From positions 1 to 64,000 of the forward strand of contig JAJRQT010000181.1 of assembly GCA_024280115.1 (NCBI GenBank): DNA of 64,000 nt. Direction: 5' to 3'. A model generated the notes under the pieces. It did no database searches and was not told where the DNA came from. It saw only the letters and a list, made by a program, of their open reading frames with translations. Position 1 is the stretch's first letter, and each line of letters begins with the position of its first letter. Positions 1-7,698 of the stretch are shown here, piece after piece. This stretch comes from Bacteroidota bacterium (GTDB lineage Bacteria; Bacteroidota; Bacteroidia; Cytophagales; Cyclobacteriaceae). The position numbers and the translations under genes were made by a program.

Positions 1-167
1 AATTCGTCAATAGATTTACCTTCATCATCTGTGCCGGCGACGGCATTGTTCAGGTTTGTGACATAAGCGTTGTGATGCTTTCCATGATGAATTTCCATGG
101 TAAGCGTGTCAATGTGCGGTTCCAATGCGTTGGTTGCATATGGTAATGCGGGAAGTTCGAAAGCCAT
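1..167 (-). CDS. sodA: superoxide dismutase (Fe/Mn family), N-terminal part only
   Basis: Detoxifies superoxide to hydrogen peroxide and oxygen in the cytoplasm. Only the first 55 or so codons are in the window; the gene runs off the left edge. The translated start [20 protein letters not shown] and the following [10 protein letters not shown] stretch (residues 27-36) are the typical N-terminus of Fe/Mn superoxide dismutases; His27 matches the first metal ligand. It is the last visible gene of a minus-strand run that starts with rocD, 77 bases after tadA. Metal preference cannot be judged from this part. Confidence 0.93.
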   Translation of the reverse strand, partial: MAFELPALPYATNALEPHIDTLTMEIHHGKHHNAYVTNLNNAVAGTDDEGKSIDE

Positions 168-244
168 AGTTTAGTTAATTTTTAAGTGATACAATAATTT
201 ATAAGTTATTTTAAATTTGTTTAATTCTATATGATCTTGTCAAT

Positions 245-697
245 TTAGTCCTCTCTTAATTCTTTAAAGAAATCTTCCAATAATTGCCGGCATTCATTTG
301 CCATAATTCCTGTGTTTATTTTTGTCTTTGGATGTAAAATATTTTTTCCAATCAAAGAATAACCTCTTTTTTCATCTGATGCACCGTAATAGACCGTCTC
401 AATCTGCGCCCAGTTTAATGCTCCGGCACACATCACACACGGTTCCAGAGTTACATACATCGTACAATCTTCAAGGTATTTATTTCCAAGAAATTCGGTA
501 GCCGAAGTAATCGCAAGGATTTCGGCGTGAGCTGTTGGGTCATTCAACATTTCCACCTGATTATGCGCCCTCGCAATTATGCGACTGTTGGCAACCACCA
601 CAGCGCCAACAGGAACTTCACCTTTTTCATAGGCAAGTTCCGCCTGCCTGAAAGCTTCTTTCATATACCTTTCAGGAGAATAAACTGATAAGGTCAT
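245..697 (-). CDS. tadA: tRNA adenosine(34) deaminase
   Basis: Deaminates the wobble adenosine of tRNA-Arg(ACG) to inosine, a cytoplasmic zinc enzyme of the cytidine deaminase fold. The 150-residue protein has the family length. Zinc ligands are visible as His57 in TAHAE (with Glu59 as proton shuttle) and Cys87/Cys90 in PCVMC. The start codon overlaps the stop codon of the upstream gene by one base (TAATG), so the two are probably translationally coupled. A second in-frame ATG lies 11 codons in and could be the true start. Confidence 0.95.
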   Translation of the reverse strand: MTLSVYSPERYMKEAFRQAELAYEKGEVPVGAVVVANSRIIARAHNQVEMLNDPTAHAEILAITSATEFLGNKYLEDCTMYVTLEPCVMCAGALNWAQIETVYYGASDEKRGYSLIGKNILHPKTKINTGIMANECRQLLEDFFKELRED

Positions 698-1257
698 TAA
701 AGTGTTTTACTAATTTTTACAGATTCTAAAATTTCTTTCGCTATGGGCGCCCATTTATCCTTTTGGTTTGCCGGACAAGAGAAGTTAAATAAGACAGTTT
801 TGCTTTTCACAATGGTATATTGAATCCTGACAAATTTATTTATAGGCCTTTGGCTGATGGTTGTTCCGTCATTGTCTCGAACAGAAGAAACAAATTCGAA
901 AACGGCATAATCTTTTCCATTGATTTCTTCGATATCTTCTTTTATAAATTGAACTTCATCATATAAACCCATGATGGTGGATTTGTAAAAGCTTTTCATA
1001 ATCTCGATATCTTCAGCATTCCAGCGCGAATGAGCCACATTTACACCCAAATCGACAGATCTTGTAAAATCTGTATATACGGCAACCGGAGCTTTATCAC
1101 TGTCATACCGGCTGAGCAAATCTGCCTGGCTCATAAGGGTAAAACCCTCTGGCAACAACAGTGATACTGCCTTATTAACTTTAGTTTTTACATATTTTAC
1201 TTTTTGAAAAGAAGTGAAAAGGATAGTTGATAAAAACAGGATCAAAAAGGGTTTCAT
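697..1257 (-). CDS. small exported protein of unknown function
   Basis: I do not recognise this 186-residue protein with certainty. It begins with a short hydrophobic segment (residues 3-16) that looks like a signal peptide or membrane anchor. The rest is a single alpha/beta domain: a segment with LPEGF near residue 36, then a helix around residues 85-100 and alternating strands to the end. This layout resembles the DcrB/PsbP-like fold, but that is only an impression. It lies 3 bases after rocD and overlaps tadA by one base, so it is cotranscribed with both. No catalytic motif is evident. Confidence 0.8.
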   Translation of the reverse strand: MKPFLILFLSTILFTSFQKVKYVKTKVNKAVSLLLPEGFTLMSQADLLSRYDSDKAPVAVYTDFTRSVDLGVNVAHSRWNAEDIEIMKSFYKSTIMGLYDEVQFIKEDIEEINGKDYAVFEFVSSVRDNDGTTISQRPINKFVRIQYTIVKSKTVLFNFSCPANQKDKWAPIAKEILESVKISKTL

Positions 1258-1260
1258 ATT

Positions 1261-2493
1261 TTATTTATATTCAATGATGGTTTTTTCAATAATATCACAA
1301 CACTCGTGAATTTGCTGTTCGTTTATTACTAATGGAGGAGCAAAGCGAATTATATTTCCATGAGTAGGTTTAGCAAGCAGACCATTATCCTTCAACTTCA
1401 GGCAAATATCCCATGCCACTTCACTATCTTCAGACTTGTTAATGACGATTGCATTTAATAATCCTTTTCCTCTAACAAGGCTCACCAGATCACATTTTTT
1501 TACCAACTGATTCATGCGCGACCGGAAAATATTCCCTAACCCGAATGCATTTTCAATCAGATTTTCATTCTTGATCACTTCAAGTGCGGCCATGGCAACT
1601 GCGCAAGCCAGGGGGTTTCCACCATAAGTAGAACCGTGTTCGCCTGGCTTTATTGTCAACATGATTTCATCTCTGCACAAAACTGCTGAAACAGGCAATA
1701 CTCCACCTGATAGAGCTTTACCCAAAATTAAAATATCGGGTTTAAAGTCTTCATAGTCGCATGCCAAAAGCATACCGGTCCTCGCTATTCCTGTCTGGAC
1801 CTCATCAGCAATAAATAAAACATTATTTTTTCTACACAAATCATAAGCATTTTTCATGTAGCCATCATCCGGAACCACCACCCCTGCTTCTCCCTGAATT
1901 GGTTCTACCATAAATCCTGCTACATCCGGATCGCTTAGTGCTCGTTCCAATGCTTTTAAATCATTATAGGGGACCAGTTCAAATCCTGGCATATAAGGTC
2001 CGAAGCCAACTCTGCTTGTTGGATCGGTGGAAGAAGAAATAGCTGCCAGTGTCCTTCCCCAAAAGTTGCCTTCAGCAAATATAATCTTAGCCCGGTTGTC
2101 CGGAATCCCTTTAATATCATATCCCCACCTTCTGCAAAGCTTGACTGCGGTTTCCCCTCCTTCAACGCCAGTATTCATGGGCAGCACACGGTCATATCCA
2201 AAGAATTCAGTGATAAATTTTTCGTATTGACCAAGTATATCATTGTGGAATGCCCTGGAAGTAAGTGTTAGATTTGCCGCCTGATTATTTAACGCTTTGA
2301 GGATTTTCGGATGACAATGTCCTTGATTTACTGCGCTATAGGCGGACAAGAAATCATAATATTTATTTCCTTCTATATCATATAAATAAACACCTTTACC
2401 TTTGCTGAGTACTACTGGTAGTGGATGATAATTCTTTGCCCCGAATTTACTTTCAAGAGCGATGGCCTCTGAGCTGGATTTTATATTTATCAT
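1261..2493 (-). CDS. rocD: ornithine aminotransferase
   Basis: Class III PLP-dependent aminotransferase of 410 residues that moves the delta-amino group of ornithine to 2-oxoglutarate, giving glutamate semialdehyde and so linking arginine and proline metabolism. The PLP lysine is Lys259 in ILGKALSGG, the cofactor-binding acid is Asp230 in FIADEVQTG, and the [12 protein letters not shown] segment (residues 107-118) is typical of ornithine rather than acetylornithine aminotransferases. It is the first gene of the minus-strand run ending in sodA. A promoter matching the Bacteroidota pattern lies about 40 bases upstream of the start codon. Confidence 0.93.
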   Translation of the reverse strand: MINIKSSSEAIALESKFGAKNYHPLPVVLSKGKGVYLYDIEGNKYYDFLSAYSAVNQGHCHPKILKALNNQAANLTLTSRAFHNDILGQYEKFITEFFGYDRVLPMNTGVEGGETAVKLCRRWGYDIKGIPDNRAKIIFAEGNFWGRTLAAISSSTDPTSRVGFGPYMPGFELVPYNDLKALERALSDPDVAGFMVEPIQGEAGVVVPDDGYMKNAYDLCRKNNVLFIADEVQTGIARTGMLLACDYEDFKPDILILGKALSGGVLPVSAVLCRDEIMLTIKPGEHGSTYGGNPLACAVAMAALEVIKNENLIENAFGLGNIFRSRMNQLVKKCDLVSLVRGKGLLNAIVINKSEDSEVAWDICLKLKDNGLLAKPTHGNIIRFAPPLVINEQQIHECCDIIEKTIIEYK

Positions 2494-2532
2494 TGTGAGG
2501 TTTCATTTTAGGGTCATGAACAACTTCCCTTT

Positions 2533-2563
2533 CAAAGGTATTTCAAATTCAACAACGAACAAA
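2533..2563 (-). promoter_or_regulatory. predicted promoter of the rocD run
   Basis: On the minus strand TTTG (2563-2560) is followed after 19 bases by TACCTTTG (2540-2533), matching the Bacteroidota -33/-7 pattern. The start codon of rocD is 40 bases downstream. Motif match only. Confidence 0.6.
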
Positions 2564-2724
2564 ACAGGTCGAATGAAATTACGGCACACTGATATTTTAA
2601 TTTTATCATTAATTCCTAATTTATTTATTGCAGGGCCATGGGATACTTTCTTGCTTTAAATTCAAACCCCATGGCCATTTTTTAAACTTTTGGCATGCAT
2701 CTTCATTTTGTAAAATATTTACCC

Positions 2725-2732
2725 TATTTTTG
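2725..2732 (+). promoter_or_regulatory. predicted -7 element upstream of rpsP
   Basis: TATTTTTG fits TAnnTTTG and lies 53 bases before the rpsP start. No correctly spaced TTTG is present upstream. The surrounding CCCTATTTTTG is identical to the one before fabI (28772-28782). The 292-base gap between rocD and rpsP otherwise shows no gene. Confidence 0.45.
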
Positions 2733-2785
2733 CACTCCTTTTTACATTGGACGTGTTCCAAAATTAAAAAACAAAAAAAAAGTAA

Positions 2786-3871
2786 ATGGCAGTAAAAATT
2801 AGATTAGCGCGTCGAGGACGCAAAAAATTGGCAATGTACGACGTGATCGTAGCAGATGCCAGATCACCACGAGATGGTAGAATTATTGAAAAATTGGGTA
2901 CTTACAACCCTCTTACAAATCCGGCAACCATTGTGCTCAATGAAGATAAAGCACTTGATTGGTTGTTAAAAGGTGCTCAACCTACGAATACCGCAAGAAA
3001 AATTCTTTCTCATAAAGGAGTCATGCTAAAAAAGCACTTGCAGGTGGGTGTCTTGAAGGAGGCTATTACCCAGGAGCAAGCGGATAAGAAATTCGCTGAT
3101 TGGCTGAATACCAAGGAAGCTGAGATTTCAGGCAATATTGATTCTATTGCTAAGAAAAAGGCTGATGAAGCTAAAGCAAGATTAGAAGCTGAGCAAAAAG
3201 TCAATGAAGCTAAAGCTGAAGCATTGAAGAAGAAATTAGCTGCTTTGGTAGAGGAAGAAGCTGAAACTATTGAAGAACCTTCAGCTGAAGCACCAGTTGA
3301 AAAATCTCCGGTGGCTGAGCCAAAAGCTGAAGAGGCTAAGGTTGAAAAAGCTGAGCAAGAGGTCGTTGCCAAGGAAGTAAAAGCCGAGAAAAAAGTTGAA
3401 GAAGCAAAGACTGAAACCGCAGAGCCGGTAGCTGAAAAAGTAGATTCTCCTGTAGAAAAGGCTAAAGAAGTTGTGGAAACTCCGGAAGCTGAATCAAAGG
3501 TGGAGGTGGTTGAAGAACCGGTAGCAGAAAAGGTGGAGGAATCTCCAGTTGAGGAAGTGAAAACTGAGGAAACTCCTGCTGAAGAAGTAAAAGCTGAAGC
3601 TAAAGCCGAGGAAACAAAAACCGAAACAGTTGATGAACCGGTTGTTGAAAAAGAAGAGGTTCCTGAAGCAAAAGCTGAAGAAGTAAAGGAAGCTCCAGTC
3701 GCTGAATCAAAGGCTGAGGAAACCTCAACTGAAGAAGTGAAAATTGAGGAAAAAGCCGAAGCTACTGAAGAACCAGCAGCTGAAAAGGAAGAAGCTTCTG
3801 ATGAAGGAAAAAGGAAGAAGAGAAAAAATAATCTTTCTTTCCCATGCAGCTTGACGATTACTTTGAAATAG
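2786..3871 (+). CDS. rpsP: 30S ribosomal protein S16 with a very long Ala/Glu/Lys/Val tail
   Basis: Residues 1 to about 80 are a normal S16 ([13 protein letters not shown] start, then a [11 protein letters not shown] segment), a small-subunit assembly protein. The tail of roughly 270 residues is low-complexity and highly charged, built from repeated Ala-Glu-Glu, Val-Glu-Lys and Ala-Pro-Val-Ala-Glu units. Bacteroidota S16 proteins often carry a shorter extension. The final 17 residues change character and overlap rimM by 28 bases. One extra A in the A5 run at 3808-3812 would instead end the protein in Lys-Lys-Glu-Glu-Glu-Lys-Lys at TAA 3829-3831, 12 bases before rimM. The listed end is therefore probably an artefact or a recent mutation. 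First gene of rpsP-rimM-trmD. Confidence 0.9.
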   Translation: MAVKIRLARRGRKKLAMYDVIVADARSPRDGRIIEKLGTYNPLTNPATIVLNEDKALDWLLKGAQPTNTARKILSHKGVMLKKHLQVGVLKEAITQEQADKKFADWLNTKEAEISGNIDSIAKKKADEAKARLEAEQKVNEAKAEALKKKLAALVEEEAETIEEPSAEAPVEKSPVAEPKAEEAKVEKAEQEVVAKEVKAEKKVEEAKTETAEPVAEKVDSPVEKAKEVVETPEAESKVEVVEEPVAEKVEESPVEEVKTEETPAEEVKAEAKAEETKTETVDEPVVEKEEVPEAKAEEVKEAPVAESKAEETSTEEVKIEEKAEATEEPAAEKEEASDEGKRKKRKNNLSFPCSLTITLK

Positions 3872-4371
3872 GTTATTTACTCAAGCCTCATGGTCTTATA
3901 GGATTTATCAATTTTCAACTGGATGTTGATGATCCAAAAAAGTATAAAGGAATGGAATCAGTAATTGTCAAAATGGGCAATAATCTGGTTCCATTTTTAA
4001 TTTCCGCTTTAAAAATCAATGGCACAAAAGGCATTCTACATTTAGAGGGAATCAATTCTGTAGAAGACGCCGAAGAATTAAAATCATGTTCATTATTGCT
4101 TCCTTTGGAGCTGCTACCGAAACTCAGTGAAAATCAGTTTTATTACCATGAAGTGATCGGTTATAATATTGTTGATAAAGAAAACGGAACACTCGGAGTC
4201 ATTGAAAATGTATTTACCGGTGGAAACCAGGATCTGATTTCAATGAAATATAAGGAAAAAGAAGTGCTGATTCCTGTAACTGACGAAGTTGTAAAGAGTG
4301 CCGATCATGAGAAAAAGGTAGTTCATGTAAATATTCCTGAAGGATTGCTGGAAATATATCTCAACGAATGA
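3844..4371 (+). CDS. rimM: 16S rRNA processing / ribosome maturation factor
   Basis: Helps mature the head of the 30S subunit and binds S19. It has 175 residues with the usual two-part layout: an N-terminal barrel (about residues 5-85, with the [12 protein letters not shown] opening) and a C-terminal PRC barrel (about 95-170, with the [13 protein letters not shown] turn). It sits between rpsP and trmD, the standard partners. Its ATG lies 2 bases before the trmD start region ends (trmD begins 2 bases after the rimM stop), so the two are likely coupled. Overlap with rpsP depends on the suspected frameshift there. Confidence 0.95.
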   Translation: MQLDDYFEIGYLLKPHGLIGFINFQLDVDDPKKYKGMESVIVKMGNNLVPFLISALKINGTKGILHLEGINSVEDAEELKSCSLLLPLELLPKLSENQFYYHEVIGYNIVDKENGTLGVIENVFTGGNQDLISMKYKEKEVLIPVTDEVVKSADHEKKVVHVNIPEGLLEIYLNE

Positions 4372-4372
4372 T

Positions 4373-5050
4373 ATGCGAATCGACATCATAACATGTTTAC
4401 CTGATCTGCTCGAAAGCCCCTTCAATCATTCGATATTAAAAAGAGCACAGGAAAAAAAAATAATAGAGATCCATATCCACGATATACGTGATTATTCCAC
4501 GAGCAAACAAAGACAGGTGGATGACTATCAGTATGGTGGTGGAGCAGGAATGGTGTTGATGATAGAACCAATTGACCGGTGCATCACAAAACTTAAGTCA
4601 GAAAGGATATATGACGAAATCATATATCTCAGCCCGGACGGAGCATTACTCACCCAAAATATAGCCAATCAATTCTCGCTTAAAAAAAATCTGATCATGC
4701 TGTGTGGTCATTATAAGGGAGTTGACGAACGCGTGCGCAAGCATATAATTACTAAAGAGATAAGTATTGGGGATTATGTGCTGTCGGGCGGAGAGTTAGG
4801 TGCAGTAGTACTTTCTGACGCAATTATCAGGTTGATTCCCGGAGTACTTTCAGATGAGACGTCCGCGTTGAGCGATTCCTACCAGGATAACTTAATTGCT
4901 CCCCCTGTTTATACAAGACCTGCCGATTATAAAGGACAAAAAGTTCCTGAAATTTTACTTTCAGGACATGCTGCTAAAATCGAAGAATGGAGGCATACCC
5001 AATCCCTTAAAAGAACGAAAGAACGCAGGCCGGGACTTATTGATGATTAG
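4373..5050 (+). CDS. trmD: tRNA (guanine37-N1)-methyltransferase
   Basis: SPOUT methyltransferase that makes m1G37 in tRNAs reading CNN codons and prevents +1 frameshifting. The 225 residues have family length. Visible motifs are YGGGAGM (54-60), [10 protein letters not shown] (111-120) and the knotted S-adenosylmethionine loop [12 protein letters not shown] (133-144). It starts just after rimM. The last gene of the rpsP-rimM-trmD set is followed by a repeat-rich gap; rplS, which often follows, is absent here. Confidence 0.97.
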   Translation: MRIDIITCLPDLLESPFNHSILKRAQEKKIIEIHIHDIRDYSTSKQRQVDDYQYGGGAGMVLMIEPIDRCITKLKSERIYDEIIYLSPDGALLTQNIANQFSLKKNLIMLCGHYKGVDERVRKHIITKEISIGDYVLSGGELGAVVLSDAIIRLIPGVLSDETSALSDSYQDNLIAPPVYTRPADYKGQKVPEILLSGHAAKIEEWRHTQSLKRTKERRPGLIDD

Positions 5051-5150
5051 GAATAATTTCTCATTATTTTTCATTGGGGTCCAAGGAAAGTTATATTCAC
5101 AGGAGAAAGACGTTTTTGAGGAGTAAATGTACTTTTAAACAAGACCTCAA

Positions 5151-5465
5151 TAAAAACCCCCACTTTGGAAGTAGTATTGAAATTAATCATAACTCATTGG
5201 TATTCACTATCAATCCCCCTTCTCCAAGGGGGATTTAGTCGGACGCCAGAAATTATTTTTAAGCACTACTTTTGAATGCGTGTTTCCAAGTGGCATTAAT
5301 TCTAATTGCAGTTGGTCACTCCATCTCTTAGCGTATGTCGCGTAAGCAAACTTCCCATCTCCCCTAATTCGCGGAGTTATTAACCCGGCGATATTTTAAT
5401 GGGAAACGTATAATTTTTATCTGATTCAAATTCTCCTTCTTGGAGGGGTTAGGGGTGGGTTTTTA
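5151..5465. repeat. candidate degenerate repeat element with inverted ends
   Basis: The left end reads TAAAAACCCCCAC (5151-5163) and the right end, read on the other strand, TAAAAACCCACC (5465-5454). The right end TTGGAGGGGTTAGG followed by GGTGGGTTTTTA (5440-5465) is found again at 43758-43817 with a 34-base insert in the middle. No protein is encoded. It looks like a non-autonomous or decayed repeat. Confidence 0.5.
5212..5235. repeat. perfect inverted repeat (10-bp arms, 4-base loop)
   Basis: AATCCCCCTT (5212-5221), loop CTCC, AAGGGGGATT (5226-5235). It could form a strong hairpin in either strand. No T-run follows on either side, so it is not a standard intrinsic terminator. It lies inside the repeat element at 5151-5465. 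Confidence 0.7.
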
Positions 5466-5591
5466 GAAAATTGAGCATTCAAAAATCATAAACTTCATCT
5501 GCCATCTTAATAAGATCTAAATCAATTGCTGATGGCACAGGATTTGATGTATAATCCTGTTATTACGGAGTTTTACCTACGACAATTACTA

Positions 5592-6467
5592 ATGAAAAAT
5601 ATTGTTGTTTCTTTCATCATAATGTTGATTGTAATTTCTGGTTGTGCGAGGTTAGATATCAGTGGAATACAAAACCTCGATAGAGAGAAATTTAATCCCT
5701 TACATCTTTTTCCGGTAACAGAACCAAATGGTCTTAGAATTGATATCATCAGGAATACTACACGTACCAATAAAAGTGATTCCACTATTACGACGAGTTT
5801 AATGCCTTATCATCCATTGGGCTTCAGTTTAGGGAATGGCCTTTTTTATGATTTATATGGGAACTTAAGTTTAAGGATTGATTACCTGCTAAATTTTTCT
5901 TCTGAAGCTTCATTTATAGTTGAAAAGAGTAGTAGGTACAGGAAAAGCAGTGAGAATTTTACTTATTCATTTGTCAACGACTCAGCCAGTTTTAAATATC
6001 GAAACCGAAAGAAAATTTACCAAAAATACCATATAATAGAAAAAGGTGATAGTACCTTCTATTTGCGTAAGAATAAATTAAGGTATTCAATCATAAAATC
6101 TGATACCTCATTAACCTATAAATGGAAAAAGCGAAAAGGGCTCACGATATATCAACTCAATCATGATAGGTATCGTCTAAACAGAAGAAAAAGAGATATT
6201 TTTCAAAAAGATGGGGATGACATATTTCTTGGACGTTCTTATTTGCTTCGACGGACTTCCGATGGTAAAATAGTAAATGTTTATAAGATAGGCCGGAGCA
6301 AAAACAGGCTCTTATACACTTTGGTGAAGGGCGACAATAAATTGTATATATACGATAAAATGAACAGAGGCATCAAAATTGAGTATGTTGGCAAAACCAT
6401 TGAAATTTCGAAAGAAAAAAAAGTATTGACCAAATACAAATTGAAAGAAAAATCTGAAAACTATTGA
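5592..6467 (+). CDS. strongly basic predicted lipoprotein, unknown function
   Basis: A longer reading from 5526 exists, but the ATG at 5592 places a clean lipoprotein signal at the start: MKNIVV, a hydrophobic run, then the lipobox VISGC, giving about 291 residues. The mature part is rich in Lys, Arg and Tyr. It is made of short strand-like stretches with recurring patterns of the type Tyr-x-Ile-x-Lys-x-Asp-x-x-x-x-Tyr, suggesting a repetitive beta structure on the cell surface or periplasmic side. I do not recognise a family. It stands alone, with gaps on both sides. Confidence 0.75.
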   Translation: MKNIVVSFIIMLIVISGCARLDISGIQNLDREKFNPLHLFPVTEPNGLRIDIIRNTTRTNKSDSTITTSLMPYHPLGFSLGNGLFYDLYGNLSLRIDYLLNFSSEASFIVEKSSRYRKSSENFTYSFVNDSASFKYRNRKKIYQKYHIIEKGDSTFYLRKNKLRYSIIKSDTSLTYKWKKRKGLTIYQLNHDRYRLNRRKRDIFQKDGDDIFLGRSYLLRRTSDGKIVNVYKIGRSKNRLLYTLVKGDNKLYIYDKMNRGIKIEYVGKTIEISKEKKVLTKYKLKEKSENY

Positions 6468-6700
6468 TCCCGCCCTGATACGTCTGAAATAGCCCCATGT
6501 CAACAGAATATTTTACCCGGATCTTTCTATTAAAATCCAAAAATGATCTCAGCTGTAAAAATCAATGTGGATAGAAAACTCGTGAATTGCATTTAAAGTA
6601 ATTTATTGGATACTAAAATGTAAGGATCATTAACAACGCACGACTATTAAGGTAATAAAAACAAAGTAAAGGGCATCTCTCAAAACATAAAGTTTAATAT

Positions 6701-7063
6701 ATGGAATGGTATATCCCAATAACAATTTTGCCCGGCATTGGACTGATAATATTATCTACTTCGAACATACTGATAGCGCTGAATGATGAGATCAGTGAAC
6801 TGAATAAGGAAAAAGAAAAGTATCAGTCCATTATCATAAAGAAATTAAATCAGCTAAAGGAATTGAATTATGCATTGATAGGTCAATATATTTCAGCTTT
6901 TACCCTGGTGATTGGGGGAATATTGGGGAAAGTTTCCCAAAGCGAAAATCTTACAATATATATGGTTGTGACCGGGGTAATTTTCCTTACAATATCCATT
7001 ATCCTGCTGATTCACTATTCTTTTAAGTCATTAATAATCAGGCAGGAACACTTAAAATTATAG
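6701..7063 (+). CDS. small membrane protein of unknown function
   Basis: This 120-residue protein has three hydrophobic segments (about residues 4-24, 60-76 and 84-106). Between the first and second is a charged, coiled-coil-like stretch (about 28-52, rich in Glu, Lys and Leu). It ends with a short basic tail. The ATG follows a 233-base gap with no visible gene. I do not recognise a family; the layout suggests an inner-membrane protein with a cytoplasmic coiled coil. Confidence 0.7.
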   Translation: MEWYIPITILPGIGLIILSTSNILIALNDEISELNKEKEKYQSIIIKKLNQLKELNYALIGQYISAFTLVIGGILGKVSQSENLTIYMVVTGVIFLTISIILLIHYSFKSLIIRQEHLKL

Positions 7064-7107
7064 AGTTAACCATAAGGAATAGGATCAAAAAAAAATCTAA
7101 TAAATAA

Positions 7108-7201
7108 ATCAATGTCGTTTAGTCAAGAAATTTGATTGCATTACCTCTCCCTTCACCCTCTCCAGAGAGGGATAATAGGAGCTTAACTAATCGACATTGA
7201 T
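7108..7201. mobile_element. 94-bp MITE-like element with 20-bp terminal inverted repeats
   Basis: The left end ATCAATGTCGTTTAGTCAAG (7108-7127) matches the reverse complement of the right end (7182-7201) at 18 of 20 positions. Between them lies a perfect palindrome CCCTCTC-CA-GAGAGGG (7156-7171). There is no coding capacity. Size and structure fit a miniature inverted-repeat element. It ends 5 bases before the ATG at 7207. No clear target duplication is seen, and I found no second copy in the window. Confidence 0.55.
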
Positions 7202-7206
7202 ATACA

Positions 7207-7605
7207 ATGTATAATAAATTGATTATGGCAACTGAAGTAACTACAGAACTATTTAAAAATAAAGTATTGGAAGATGATAAGCCTGCTGTTGTTGAAGTTT
7301 ATACAGAAAGCTGTCCAAACTGTCGAGTATTGAATCCGATTTTTGACCAAGCATCAACTGATAATAGTGATCGCTATAACTTCTTCAGACTAAACGCTAG
7401 GGTAAATATGGATATAGCAAAACAGTATAAAGTTCTCGGAGTTCCCACATTGCTGTTTTTTAGTCATGGGAAATTGGTAGATAGGAAAACAGGTGTAATT
7501 AATCAACAGAAAATAGAAAAAAGACTCTTGCCATTGTTGGACTATTCCAATGAAATTGCTATAAAAAAAGAGATAAAGGGCTTTTTTAAATTACCATGGA
7601 AATAA
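7207..7605 (+). CDS. thioredoxin-family protein
   Basis: Likely a cytoplasmic thiol-disulfide protein. The active-site motif is CPNC (Cys36-Cys39 from this start) instead of the usual CGPC, and the cis-proline is Pro80 in LGVPTLLFF. The length of about 130 fits a single thioredoxin fold with a short C-terminal extension. There is no signal peptide. A second ATG at 7225 (MATEV) is an equally good or better start, because the upstream one lies only 5 bases from the inverted-repeat element. Its partner is not evident from its neighbours. Confidence 0.85.
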   Translation: MYNKLIMATEVTTELFKNKVLEDDKPAVVEVYTESCPNCRVLNPIFDQASTDNSDRYNFFRLNARVNMDIAKQYKVLGVPTLLFFSHGKLVDRKTGVINQQKIEKRLLPLLDYSNEIAIKKEIKGFFKLPWK

Positions 7606-7619
7606 TATGATGAAACCGA

Positions 7620-7646
7620 CATGCCAATCTGCCGCAAACAGGCATG
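7620..7646. repeat. short inverted repeat between genes
   Basis: CATGCC (7620-7625) and GGCATG (7641-7646) form a 6-bp stem around a 15-base GC-rich loop, in a 93-base gap that is otherwise AT-rich. It resembles remnants of repeats common in Bacteroidota gaps. No T-run follows. Confidence 0.35.
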
Positions 7647-7698
7647 AGGGCAATGATTATATGCCAGAGTAAATGGCAAACTTTAAAAATATAAACAG

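Larger units (their letters stand above)
5051..5591 (+). other. 541-base gene-free, repeat-bearing gap
   Basis: No credible gene is seen between trmD and the lipoprotein at 5592. The stretch holds a candidate repeat element (5151-5465) bounded by inverted TAAAAACCC ends, and inside it a perfect 10-bp-stem hairpin at 5212-5235. The region is less AT-rich than other gaps, and stop codons interrupt all frames. Confidence 0.6.

Noticed and set aside
3010-3372. 120-codon minus-strand frame rich in Ser/Ala opposite rpsP
   Set aside because: It mirrors the repetitive Ala/Glu/Lys codons of the S16 tail; composition explains it.
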